Under the pieces are notes generated by a model. That model saw nothing but the letters and a program-made list of their open reading frames with translations, did no database searches and had not been told where the DNA came from. The position numbers and the translations under genes were made by a program. This document shows positions 25,857 through 34,626 of a DNA stretch of 64,000 nt, piece by piece. The stretch comes from Alphaproteobacteria bacterium (GTDB taxonomy: Bacteria; Myxococcota_A; UBA796; GCA-2862545): assembly GCA_020632875.1 (NCBI GenBank), contig JACKET010000013.1:62001-126000 (forward strand), read 5' to 3'. The first letter of the stretch is position 1, and each line of letters opens with the position of its first letter.

Positions 25857-27503
25857 ATGTCGCTGCACTCGCTCATCCAGGCGTTCCGTCCCCCGCAGGT
25901 CGCCCCCGCGCCCACCACGGCGCCGGCGCAGGCCCACGACAACGGCGCCGCGCGTGATTCGATGGCGGGCTGCGAGGTCGACGAGGAGAGCTGGCTCTGC
26001 GAGGACGCCCTGTTCACGCCGGACCTCGACGCCGAGCTCCGCCTCGACCAGGCCGACACGGACCGCGAGAGCCTCGGCGCCGTGATGGACGGGATGGAGC
26101 AGCTGCCCGAGGCGAGCCGCGCCCGCATCGCCGACCGCATCGCCGGGCTCGAGGGCTACGAGCTGATGGTGGAGATGGAGCGCATCCGACGCGTGATGGA
26201 CGGGCCGAACGCGGACCGAGCGCTCCACGCGCTCGCCGGGATCGACGGCCTCGTCGACGGGCACGCCGAAGCCCACCGCATCGACGACGCCATGCTCGAC
26301 ATGCTCGTGTCCGGCGTGGCCGACCGCCGCACGGAGTCGGACCGCGGCTCGGAGGGCATCCTCGGCGCCCGCCGCGCCCGCGAGGCCACCGCTGCGCTCC
26401 TCGCAATGGACGACGCCACGTACGACGCGACCCGCGCGCTCCTCGACGACGCCGGCCGCGATGCCGACGGGCGCACCGTGGAGGGCGCGGACGCGGGCGC
26501 GGAGCAGGCCCTGCTCCTGAAGGCCGTGGCCGCGCGGGCCGACGCGCTCGCCGACCCCACGAAGCGCGAGGCCGCCATGCTCGAGCTGAAGGCATTCGGC
26601 GAGGCCATCCGCGGCACCGAGCGCGGCGAGCTGATCCGCAGGACCACCGTGCTCGACATCGACGACGCCAACACGTCCACGCGCGATCCCAACGACCTCG
26701 CCGGCGGCGAGACCGACACCCGCACCGACAACGACGGGCTGTACCAGCGCTTCGAGGACTCCTGCGGCCCGACCACGGCCCAGACGATGCACGCCGAGAT
26801 CGACCCCGTCTACGCGCTCTCCCTGCACGAGCGGGGCCTTCACGACCCGTCGCTCGCGCACGCCACCACCGAAGAGCAGCGGTACGTGCTCGAGGACGTG
26901 GGCCGCGGCACCGCCATCCCCCGCGCCACCGTGCAGGCGTGGGACTCCATGGCCTCGACGCTCGACGGGCTCGGCGCGGACGGCACGGTCACGGCCGACC
27001 AGCGCGACAGCCTCGAGAAGCTCGCGCTCGGCGAGACCCTCGAGGGCGAGGACGCCGCTGCGGCGCAGTCCGCGCTGGAGGCCGTGCGCGCGGCGAATGG
27101 CGGGCACCCGACCGATGCAGAGCTCGAGGCGCTCGCCGCCGATGCGGGCACCACGGGCAACGGGATGTTCCTGCACGACGCGCTCAACGAGCTGAACGAC
27201 GCGCAGTTCTCGCCGCAGGTCGGCGGCACCGCGGCTGCGGACATCGATCGCATCGAGCAGCGCGCGTTCGACGGCGAGAACGTGGGGTTCCGCATCGCGG
27301 GTCCCGGCCACACGGGGCACTTCATGAGCGTGTCGGACGTGCGGCGGCAGGACGACGGCTCGCGCGAGCTGCTCGTCACCGACCCGTGGACCGGCGCCAC
27401 CCGCTGGGTCACCGAAGCGGACTTCACGTCGGGCTCGGCGTTCCAGGACGCCTTCGGGCTCGGCGAAGCGACCGTGCAGAGCTTCGATCTCGAAACGCCT
27501 TGA
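25857..27503 (+). CDS. Papain/C39-like cysteine-peptidase-like protein
   Basis: 548 aa, no signal peptide. An N-terminal Pro/Ala-rich segment is followed by a long acidic helical region (about 40-290) with R-x-x-(A/L) repeats. The C-terminal half has a credible thiol-protease triad: Cys303 in FEDSCGPTTAQ, His488 in GPGHTGHFMSV and Asp509 in LLVTDPWTG, with an intervening helical insertion. The DSCGPTT motif resembles C39-like peptidases and papain-fold effectors. It could be a secreted toxin or effector, or a protein-processing enzyme. The ATG at 25857 has GGAGG at good spacing; one at 25839 would add six residues. Confidence 0.6.
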   Translation: MSLHSLIQAFRPPQVAPAPTTAPAQAHDNGAARDSMAGCEVDEESWLCEDALFTPDLDAELRLDQADTDRESLGAVMDGMEQLPEASRARIADRIAGLEGYELMVEMERIRRVMDGPNADRALHALAGIDGLVDGHAEAHRIDDAMLDMLVSGVADRRTESDRGSEGILGARRAREATAALLAMDDATYDATRALLDDAGRDADGRTVEGADAGAEQALLLKAVAARADALADPTKREAAMLELKAFGEAIRGTERGELIRRTTVLDIDDANTSTRDPNDLAGGETDTRTDNDGLYQRFEDSCGPTTAQTMHAEIDPVYALSLHERGLHDPSLAHATTEEQRYVLEDVGRGTAIPRATVQAWDSMASTLDGLGADGTVTADQRDSLEKLALGETLEGEDAAAAQSALEAVRAANGGHPTDAELEALAADAGTTGNGMFLHDALNELNDAQFSPQVGGTAAADIDRIEQRAFDGENVGFRIAGPGHTGHFMSVSDVRRQDDGSRELLVTDPWTGATRWVTEADFTSGSAFQDAFGLGEATVQSFDLETP

Positions 27504-27572
27504 TTGGGCGCGACAACATGCCACAGCGCCGAACCGATGGGCCGCGAGTATGGATTCCCCATCGGAGGCGAC

Positions 27573-28433
27573 ATGAGAGACGTGCGATTCGGACTGGTGG
27601 CGGTGGCCCTGCTCGCGGGGTGCCCCGCGGAGGAGCCCGAGCCGGGCGACCTCGAGGTGACCCTGGGCTTCGATGCCTTCGTGCGTGCGGCCCCCGCGGC
27701 GTGCGGCACGGACTACGCGTTCGGCACGCCCGAGATGACCGGACAGCTCGCAGATGCGCGCCTGTTCGTGTCGGCCGTGCAGCTGCGGAACGACGCGGGC
27801 ACCTGGGTGGACGTGGCGCTCGACGCCGCGTCCGACTGGCAGCACGAGGGCGTCGCGCTGCTCGACTTCGAGGACGGCACCGCGGCGTGCGCAGACAGCG
27901 GGACCGCCGAGACCAACCGCGTGGTGACGGGCGTGGTGCCCGAGGGCGCCTACGACGCCGTCCGCTTCGACGTGGGCGTGCCGTTCGCGCTGAACCACGT
28001 CGACAGCGCCACGGCCCCGGCGCCGCTGAACGCACCCGGCATGTTCTGGGTCTGGCAGGGCGGGTACAAGTTCGTGCGGGTCGACTTCACCACGCCGGGC
28101 GGCGCGATCCCCCGCTGGAACGTGCACGTCGGCTCGACCGACTGCGTATCGGCCGCCCCCACCGAGCCGCCCGCGACCGAGTGCGGCCGTCCGAACCGCA
28201 GCACCATCGAGATCGACGGCTTCGACCCCGCGACCGACACCGTGGCCATCGATCTCGCCGCTCTCGTCGATGCGGCCGACGTGTCGACGAACGTGGAGAT
28301 GTCCCCGCCCGGCTGCATGAGCAGCCCGAGCGAAGGCGCGGACTGCGCACCGGTGTTCGGCGCGCTCGGCCTCGGCTTCGAGACCGGCACCTGCGACGGC
28401 GACTGCGCAGGCCAGACGGTCTTCTCGCGATGA
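27573..28433 (+). CDS. mbnP: MbnP-family copper-binding lipoprotein
   Basis: 286 aa. Lipoprotein signal with Cys17 in LLAGC. The family's hallmark block is present at 141-170 (NHVDSATAPAPLN, MFWVWQGGYKF), followed by VHVGSTDC at 185-191 and a four-Cys end (GCMS, DCAPVFGALGLGF, TCDGDC). This is the 'metallo-mystery pair four-Cys motif' family. In Methylosinus MbnP, its partner MbnH converts a Trp into kynurenine, which is needed for copper binding. Conserved Trp159 and Trp161 lie in the block. GGAGG precedes the ATG, and the stop overlaps the start of mbnH (ATGA), so the pair is co-translated. Confidence 0.9.
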   Translation: MRDVRFGLVAVALLAGCPAEEPEPGDLEVTLGFDAFVRAAPAACGTDYAFGTPEMTGQLADARLFVSAVQLRNDAGTWVDVALDAASDWQHEGVALLDFEDGTAACADSGTAETNRVVTGVVPEGAYDAVRFDVGVPFALNHVDSATAPAPLNAPGMFWVWQGGYKFVRVDFTTPGGAIPRWNVHVGSTDCVSAAPTEPPATECGRPNRSTIEIDGFDPATDTVAIDLAALVDAADVSTNVEMSPPGCMSSPSEGADCAPVFGALGLGFETGTCDGDCAGQTVFSR

Positions 28434-29539
28434 GAGCGGTCGGCTGGGTCGCGCTGGCGGGCCTCGCGGCCTGTGCGGCTCCCGAAGAGGGCTACGTGCT
28501 GGACCTCCCGGAGGGGTTCCCGGCGCCGGTGATCCCCGCCGACAACCCGCTGACCGCCGAGAAGATCGAGCTCGGGCGGCACCTGTTCTACGAGACCCGC
28601 CTCTCGGGGAACGAGACGCAGTCGTGCGGCTCGTGCCACCTGCAGGAGCTCGCGTTCACCGACGGTCGCACGGTCGGGCTCGGCTCGACCGGCGCGCCGC
28701 ACGCGCGGAACGTCAACGGGCTCACGAACGTCGCGTACAACAGCACGCTCACGTGGGCGAACCCGCTGCTGACGGACCTCGAGACGCAGATGCTGCTCCC
28801 CCTGTTCGGCGACGACCCGGTCGAGATGGGCGCGGCGCCCGGCCAGGACGCGGTTCTCGCCCGCATCGCCGACGACCCCGCGTACCAGGAGCGCTTCGCC
28901 GCGGCGTACCCGAAGCTCGACGCGCCGGTCACCTGGGACACCACCATCGGGGCCATCGCGTCGTTCATGCGCACCCTGATCTCCGGCGACTCGCCGTTCG
29001 ACCGGTTCGCGTACCAGGGCGACGGCTCGGCGCTGAGCCCGACCGAGCTGCGCGGGCTCGAGCTGTTCTACTCGGAGCGGCTCGAGTGCCACCACTGCCA
29101 CGGCGGCTTCAACTTCAGCGAAGCCAGCGTGCACGCCGACTCGGTGTTCGACGCCGCGCTGTTCCACAACACCGGCCTGTACGACGTCGACGGGCAGGGC
29201 GCGTATCCAGCGAACAACACCGGCGTGTACGCCATCACCGGCGACCCCGCCGACATGGGGCGCTTCCGCCCGCCCTCCCTGCGCAACGTCGCGGTCACGG
29301 CGCCCTACCTGCACGACGGCAGCGCCGCGACCCTCGAAGAGGTCGTCCGGATCTACGAACGCGGCGGGCGCCTCGTCGAGGACGGCCCGAACGCGGGTGA
29401 CGGTGCCGAGAGCCCCCTGAAGAGCGGGCTCGTGCCCGGCTTCGAGCTCACCGACGCCGAGCGCGACGACCTGATCGCGTTCCTCGGGTCCCTCACCGAC
29501 ACCAGATTCCTGGAGGATCCCCGCTTCGCTCCGCCGTGA
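28430..29539 (+). CDS. mbnH: MbnH-family di-haem enzyme
   Basis: 369 aa. The signal (GLAACAAPEE) suggests a lipoprotein. Two c-haem sites are CGSCH at 66-70 and CHHCH at 220-224, with ELGRHLFYETRLSG and TAPYLHDGSAATLEEVV as in the di-haem cytochrome c peroxidase/MauG superfamily. It is the usual partner of MbnP and is thought to use a high-valent di-haem state to oxidise a Trp of MbnP. The gene starts within the mbnP stop (4-nt overlap). No methanobactin precursor or MbnB/MbnC gene is seen in the window. Confidence 0.9.
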   Translation: MRAVGWVALAGLAACAAPEEGYVLDLPEGFPAPVIPADNPLTAEKIELGRHLFYETRLSGNETQSCGSCHLQELAFTDGRTVGLGSTGAPHARNVNGLTNVAYNSTLTWANPLLTDLETQMLLPLFGDDPVEMGAAPGQDAVLARIADDPAYQERFAAAYPKLDAPVTWDTTIGAIASFMRTLISGDSPFDRFAYQGDGSALSPTELRGLELFYSERLECHHCHGGFNFSEASVHADSVFDAALFHNTGLYDVDGQGAYPANNTGVYAITGDPADMGRFRPPSLRNVAVTAPYLHDGSAATLEEVVRIYERGGRLVEDGPNAGDGAESPLKSGLVPGFELTDAERDDLIAFLGSLTDTRFLEDPRFAPP

Positions 29540-29586
29540 CCCTTGCCGGTCCACGGACAGCGGAGTACAAGGCGCGCGTTCTAGTT

Positions 29587-29596
29587 CAAACGTTTG
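29587..29596. promoter_or_regulatory. 10-bp perfect palindrome CAAACGTTTG
   Basis: An AT-rich palindrome 14 bp before the ATG at 29611. With flanks it reads GTTCAAACGTTTGTTC, close to an extended symmetric site. It stands out in a GC-rich genome and could bind a regulator of the gene at 29611 or mark its promoter. Confidence 0.3.
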
Positions 29597-29610
29597 TTCA
29601 GGAATCTGAT

Positions 29611-31533
29611 ATGCGCGCTCTTCTCGCTCTGTTCCCGTTCTTCCTGGCCTGTGCCCCCACCCCTTCCGAGCCGACCGTCGCCGAGGCCTCCCCGGCCGCG
29701 GATGCGCTGCTCCCGGCGCTGCAGATGGAGCGCAGCATCGGCCTCCAGTCCTGGGGCCCCACCACCAGCGCCGAAGCGGTCTGGGAGGTCACGCGCGGCT
29801 GGGACGACGTGTCGGCCGAAGCCGGCCTCGCCTGGCCCGTGAACAGCGGGTGGACGTGGGAGGAGAAGTACCGCGCCTGGATCGACGGCCTCGTCTCGAC
29901 CGCGAGCATGGACGGGAACGCGACCGCGGAGCTCGTCACGCCGTGGGGACGGGCCCTTCCGCTGAACCGGCTCGAGTGCGCCGAGACCGCCATCATGCTG
30001 CGCGCGACGTTCGCCGCGTGGCACGGGCTGCCGTTCTTCCTCACCGGCTACTCCCCCACCCTCGGGCAGAACGTGCACTACGGCCACTTCGGCATGGTCA
30101 CGGTCGACGGCGCGACCGTCCCGTGGGCGCCGGACTTCTCGGCGTACGCCGACCACACCGCGGCCTTCGCTGGCGCGAGCGCGGCCGACGTGCTCGCCGC
30201 CTGGCCGGACGACGCTGCGCTCGAGGCCCAGTCGCTCACCCTGATCCTCGACGACCACAACGACTTCCTCGGGCCGGACGCCTACAGCGGCGCCTACTTC
30301 GACGAGCTGTTCCTCGACAAGGCCGTGGGCTGGTTCCTGCTCCGCGCACTGACGGACTTCGGCTCCGTGCACCTCGCGCACACGACGAACCTGTACGACA
30401 TCCAGGCCGCGTCCATCGAGCCCGGCGACGTGCTGCTGCACCGCTGGCAGGAGCAGGGCACCGGCCACACGATGGTCGTCAAGGAGGTCGAGGCCCACGT
30501 CGACGGCTCGCTCGCCGTCCAGCTCCTCGCGGGCAGCATGCCGCGCGTCCAGCCGCGGTGGCTCGGAGAGGGCCTCTCCGCCGGGTACTTCACGCACCGC
30601 TACTCCGGATCGGCCGAGATCTCCGGGAGCGGCGTCCCCTACGTGACGTACGGCGGCGGGCTCAAGCGCTGGCGGGAGCCCGTGCAGGTCGGTGGGCGCT
30701 GGGTGAACGAGGTGCCGGCCGTCGATCGCACCGGCGCGTGGGTCGATCCCGACGACACGGCCGCGCTCACCGCGCGCGTCGACGCCTTCGCCGACCTGCT
30801 CGGGCCGCGCACGCCCGAAGAGCAACGCGACGCCCTGCTGCTCGTGATCGAAGCGTCCCGCGACGCCCTCGCCGCGCACCCCGCGAGCTGCGCGAACCGC
30901 CAGCGTCGCGAGGAGGCGTTCGACGGGCTCTACACCGTGATGGAGTCCGCGTTCGGCTGGACGCGTGGGCAGGTGGACTTCGAATACCGCGTGCTCGACG
31001 ACTACGTGTTCGCGGAGCTCGAGTACGGCGCGTCCCCGAGCTGCTGCTGGAACACGACCACCGCGGCCATGTACGACATCGTGATGGACTTCGCGGAGGA
31101 GGAGGTCGCGGCCGCCGACGCCAGCGGCACCTGCGCGGAGCCCACGATCTTCCGAAGGCGCGACGGCGGGTACGACCCGTTCGCGAGCTACGCCGCGGCG
31201 ACCGGGCGCGCGGGCGACTGGCGCGCATGGCAGGCCGACGAGGCGTGCCCCCAGGCCGGCGCCACGGACGGCGTCGTCGTCAGCGCCCCGTTCACCGATT
31301 GGTGCGATCTGGCCGCACCCGCCGCGGTGTGCGTGCCCGCCCCCGAGACGTGCGACGGCGTCGACAACGACTGCGACGGCGACATCGACGAGGGCTGCAC
31401 GATCGCCGAGCCCCCGCCGGCGGGTGGCAGCTCCGGCGGCTCCGACAGCTGCGGCTGCAACTCCGACCCGTCGTACTGGTGGGCGATGCTCGGCGGGCTC
31501 GGAATGGTCGGGGGCGCGCGGCGCCGGCCGTGA
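29611..31533 (+). CDS. Large lipoprotein with transglutaminase-like region, MopE motif and MYXO-CTERM-like tail
   Basis: 640 aa. Signal with FFLAC at the N-terminus. The main domain has LNRLECAETAIMLRATFAAWHGLPFFLT and VHYGHFGMVTV, plus EPGDVLLHRWQEQGTGHTMVV, which together look like a papain/transglutaminase-type Cys-His arrangement (inference). Near the end is a MopE-type motif ETCDGVDNDCDGDIDEGC, then GGSSGGSD and SCGCNSDP followed by a hydrophobic helix and ARRRP, a MYXO-CTERM-like sorting tail. Having both a lipobox and a sorting tail is unusual. AGGA precedes the ATG. The 3' end lies 1 nt from the convergent FG-GAP gene. Confidence 0.75.
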   Translation: MRALLALFPFFLACAPTPSEPTVAEASPAADALLPALQMERSIGLQSWGPTTSAEAVWEVTRGWDDVSAEAGLAWPVNSGWTWEEKYRAWIDGLVSTASMDGNATAELVTPWGRALPLNRLECAETAIMLRATFAAWHGLPFFLTGYSPTLGQNVHYGHFGMVTVDGATVPWAPDFSAYADHTAAFAGASAADVLAAWPDDAALEAQSLTLILDDHNDFLGPDAYSGAYFDELFLDKAVGWFLLRALTDFGSVHLAHTTNLYDIQAASIEPGDVLLHRWQEQGTGHTMVVKEVEAHVDGSLAVQLLAGSMPRVQPRWLGEGLSAGYFTHRYSGSAEISGSGVPYVTYGGGLKRWREPVQVGGRWVNEVPAVDRTGAWVDPDDTAALTARVDAFADLLGPRTPEEQRDALLLVIEASRDALAAHPASCANRQRREEAFDGLYTVMESAFGWTRGQVDFEYRVLDDYVFAELEYGASPSCCWNTTTAAMYDIVMDFAEEEVAAADASGTCAEPTIFRRRDGGYDPFASYAAATGRAGDWRAWQADEACPQAGATDGVVVSAPFTDWCDLAAPAAVCVPAPETCDGVDNDCDGDIDEGCTIAEPPPAGGSSGGSDSCGCNSDPSYWWAMLGGLGMVGGARRRP

Positions 31534-31534
31534 G

Positions 31535-32803
31535 CTACAGCCGCTCGAGCGGCAATGGAGCGACGAACAGCGCTCCCTCGGTGAGGGTCGGGCCGTATCC
31601 GGATGCCGTGATCGCCAGCGCGTGGGCCGCCGGGCCCTCCTGTGGAACGATGACAAGGTGGTCGCCGAAGCCCGTGTCCGTGGGCCCGATCGTCCACGAG
31701 GCGATCGGCTCGCCTGTCGACGAGAACACCGACACGGCGGCGTCGTGTCCGACGAGCACCTCCCACCCCGGCGACCCGTCGGCGTCCACCACCACGACGG
31801 AGCGTGGGCTCCCGTCGACTTCGGCCGTCCATCGCGGGGCGATCGCGTCGAAGTCGCGGATCTCGACCCAGCCCACCGGGTCTCCGGGACCGGCGACCGC
31901 CACGGCGAGCCCGCTCCCGTCGTCGAACGGGAAGGCGGCGTCGGGCTGGCCCGGAACGCTGACGACGCGATCGCCGGTGAGCACGCCCCCGTCGAGCCTC
32001 GTGATCCACCGCAGCGTCGAGTCTGCAGCAGAGTGGAGGAGGAACCCGCCGTGGCCGCGCATCCCGACCGGGAGCTCGAAGACGCGATCGCCTGGCGCGA
32101 GTGCCAGATCCGGGCCGAGGAGCGCGCCGACCGGGCCAAGTCGGATCCCGTCGTTCAAGACCAGGTCGTCCGCACCGTCCCCATCCAGGTCTCCGGCCCA
32201 TGCGCCGTGGGTCGCCGCCGGAAGCCAGGCAGCCACGACGCCCGGGCTCGAGTACGTGCGTCCGAGCGCCGCCTCCGGCCCCCACGACGGACCGGGGAAG
32301 AGCAGGACGTTCCCGATCTCCGACGCCACCGGGCCTCCGCCGAAGACGACGAGGTCGGGCAACCCGTCCCCCGTGACGTCACCCGGCGCGAGGACCTCGA
32401 CGCCGAGCTGGAGGGGATCGGGATGCACGGTCGAGCCCGAGATCCACTCGGGCTCCGCGACCACGGGGCAGGCGTCGGCATCCAGGTTCCTGTCCCCGCT
32501 CAGTGGGTTCAGCTGCGCGCGGAAGACGTGGCTCGTCGACGTGAGCTCCTCGGACCAGGCGTCGATTCCCGGCGCTCCCAGGTACACCCCGACAGGCTGT
32601 ACCGCGGTCTCCACGGCGATGGAGCGCCCCATCCGGGAGCCGGCGTAGGTGGAGTGCAGGCGGTAGGCCGCGAAGCAGCGCTCGAAACCCGCGTCGCAGG
32701 CGAGCGGCGACGCTGGCGTCGGCTCGGGAGTCGGGGGTGGGAGCGACGACGGAGTGTCGCCTGCACACCCGGCCACCCCGATAGCAACCACGAGCCGCCT
32801 CAC
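31535..32803 (-). CDS. FG-GAP/VCBS-repeat lipoprotein
   Basis: 422 aa. The GTG start at 32803 overlaps the stop of the hybrid kinase (GTGA), suggesting translational coupling. Signal with VAGC. Calcium-binding FG-GAP-type repeats are visible (LAPGDVTGDGLPDLVVFGGG, WAGDLDGDGADDLVLNDG), as in integrin-alpha-like surface proteins. The rest folds as propeller blades. It probably sits on the cell surface. Coupling to a sensor kinase suggests it could feed that sensor, but this is inference. Confidence 0.75.
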   Translation of the reverse strand: MRRLVVAIGVAGCAGDTPSSLPPPTPEPTPASPLACDAGFERCFAAYRLHSTYAGSRMGRSIAVETAVQPVGVYLGAPGIDAWSEELTSTSHVFRAQLNPLSGDRNLDADACPVVAEPEWISGSTVHPDPLQLGVEVLAPGDVTGDGLPDLVVFGGGPVASEIGNVLLFPGPSWGPEAALGRTYSSPGVVAAWLPAATHGAWAGDLDGDGADDLVLNDGIRLGPVGALLGPDLALAPGDRVFELPVGMRGHGGFLLHSAADSTLRWITRLDGGVLTGDRVVSVPGQPDAAFPFDDGSGLAVAVAGPGDPVGWVEIRDFDAIAPRWTAEVDGSPRSVVVVDADGSPGWEVLVGHDAAVSVFSSTGEPIASWTIGPTDTGFGDHLVIVPQEGPAAHALAITASGYGPTLTEGALFVAPLPLERL

Positions 32804-34524
32804 CCCGCGTCGTCCGCGAGCCGCTGGCGGACGGCGTCGACGAGCTGGCGCAGCGAGAAGGGCTTGCCGAGGATCGGATCGCGCGCGCGAGCCGCTTCGA
32901 GCTCGGCCCGGTCGGCGTAGCCGCTGACGAGCAACGCGGGCAGGTCGGCGCGGTCGGCGCGGATGCGGCGCAGCAGCTCGGGACCGGTCATCCACGGCAT
33001 CCGGACGTCGCTCACTACGAGGCTCCACCGCAGCGGGTCGCGCTGGAAGGCCGCCAGGGCCTCGCGCGGGTCGTCGAACCCCGCGACGTCGAAGCCCTGG
33101 ACGCGCAGCCCGCGGACCACGACCTCGAGCACGCTCGCGTCGTCCTCGGCCACGAGCACCGACGCGCGGCGCGGCGCCTCGGCCGGCACCTCGGGCTCGG
33201 TGGCGGGCGGGGTCTCGGCGCGCGGCAGGAACAGCGTCACGCACGTGCCCACGCCTTCGGTGCTCTCGATCTGCACCAGGCCACGGGCATCGGCCATCGT
33301 GGCACTGACGAGCGCGAGGCCGATCCCGGTGTTCCGCCCGGTCTCCTTCGTGCTGAAGAACGGCTCCAGCACGCGCTCGCGCAGGGCTTCCGGGATGCCG
33401 ACCCCCGTGTCGCGCACCTCGATGATCACGCAGGGCCCGAGCTTCAGCGAGGTGTGCTCCGAGCTCTCGGACGCGGACCGTGCAGCCAGGAGGAGCTGCC
33501 CGCCCCCCGGCATGGCCTCGCAGGCGTTGCGCACGAGATCCAGCAGCGCGTGCTCGAGCTCGGCGGCGTCGACCACGCAGCTCCCGCAGTCGGGCGTGAA
33601 GCGCGCCTCGAGCGAGACGCTCGGGGGCAGCTCGGTCCGCACGTGCGCCTCGACGCGCCGGAGCACGTCGCAGACCGCGATGGGCCGCGGGTCGCGGGGA
33701 TTGCGCCTCGCGTAGGCCAGCAGCCGATCGCTCATCCGTCGGCCGCGCTGGCACGCGTCGATCACGCGGTGGATCCGCTCGCGTGCCGCGTGGCCCGAGG
33801 GGAGCGACAGCTCGGTCAGCTCGGCCTGCCCGCTGATCACCGTGAGGAGGTTGTTGAAGTCGTGCGCCACGCCGCCGGCGAGCTGACCGACCGCTTCGAG
33901 ACGGGCGTTCCGGCGCTCCTGGGCCTCGACCTGGCGGCGATCGTCGATGTCGCGCACGATGCCGAGGAAGGTCCCGTCCGGCAGCATCTTCGCGGTGATC
34001 TCGCCCACGAACGTCGAGCCGTCCTTCCGCAGGAACCTGCGCTCCGACACCACCCGCTCGCCCGCGAGCAGCAGCTCGACCCGCGGGCGCTCCTCTCCGG
34101 CGGGCAGGAGGTCGAGCATCGTGCGCTCGCGGAGCTCCTCGAGGGTGTAGCCGAACATCCGCAGGCCCTGGGCGTTTCCGTCGACGTACCGACCCCGTCC
34201 GTCGGAGATGAAGATCCCGTCGGAGGCGTACGTGAAGAGGCTCTCGAGCCGGGAGAGCCGCACCGCCGCGTCGAGTCGCGGGGTCGCCGCGTCGAGCACG
34301 GCGCGAACGGGCGCATCGAGCGCCGCGGCCCCGGGCCCCTCGACGGCGAGCGCGCCGTGGACACCCAGCGGCCACGCACCGTCCGGCACCTCGTCGACGA
34401 ACACCCGGACCGCCTCGACCCCCGGCTGATCGCGCAGCCAGTCGGCGACCGCGCCGAGCAGTGCCCGTGCGTCACCCGCGGCGGCCGCTGTCACGGCGAG
34501 GGCCGACCATGGGCTTCCGGACAT
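32800..34524 (-). CDS. Hybrid PAS histidine kinase with C-terminal receiver
   Basis: 574 aa. An N-terminal region of about 90 residues is followed by a PAS domain (LESLFTYASDGIFISDGRGRY), HisKA with GGVAHDFNNLLTVI, GHKL ATPase (LVRNACEAMPGGG, DTGVGIP, EPFFSTKETG) and a receiver domain with phospho-acceptor Asp in LVVSDVRMPW and a late Lys (LGKPFSL). No TM segment, so cytoplasmic. Soluble hybrid kinases of this kind are common in myxobacteria. A TAGAAT box at about 34557-34562 (minus strand) may be its -10. It divergently flanks the S9 peptidase gene. Confidence 0.9.
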   Translation of the reverse strand: MSGSPWSALAVTAAAAGDARALLGAVADWLRDQPGVEAVRVFVDEVPDGAWPLGVHGALAVEGPGAAALDAPVRAVLDAATPRLDAAVRLSRLESLFTYASDGIFISDGRGRYVDGNAQGLRMFGYTLEELRERTMLDLLPAGEERPRVELLLAGERVVSERRFLRKDGSTFVGEITAKMLPDGTFLGIVRDIDDRRQVEAQERRNARLEAVGQLAGGVAHDFNNLLTVISGQAELTELSLPSGHAARERIHRVIDACQRGRRMSDRLLAYARRNPRDPRPIAVCDVLRRVEAHVRTELPPSVSLEARFTPDCGSCVVDAAELEHALLDLVRNACEAMPGGGQLLLAARSASESSEHTSLKLGPCVIIEVRDTGVGIPEALRERVLEPFFSTKETGRNTGIGLALVSATMADARGLVQIESTEGVGTCVTLFLPRAETPPATEPEVPAEAPRRASVLVAEDDASVLEVVVRGLRVQGFDVAGFDDPREALAAFQRDPLRWSLVVSDVRMPWMTGPELLRRIRADRADLPALLVSGYADRAELEAARARDPILGKPFSLRQLVDAVRQRLADDAG

Positions 34525-34626
34525 CGACCCCCCCAGGTGCGACAAGTCCAGGCGACATTCTACCAGCCCCGCGCCAGCGGACCCCGCGGCCGCGTTACCT
34601 GGGCGCCACCATCGGGGGTTCCGCCC

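Noticed and set aside
27573..29539. Methanobactin biosynthesis cluster
   Set aside because: Only the MbnP/MbnH pair is present. No small precursor with a Cys-containing core, MbnB or MbnC was found nearby.
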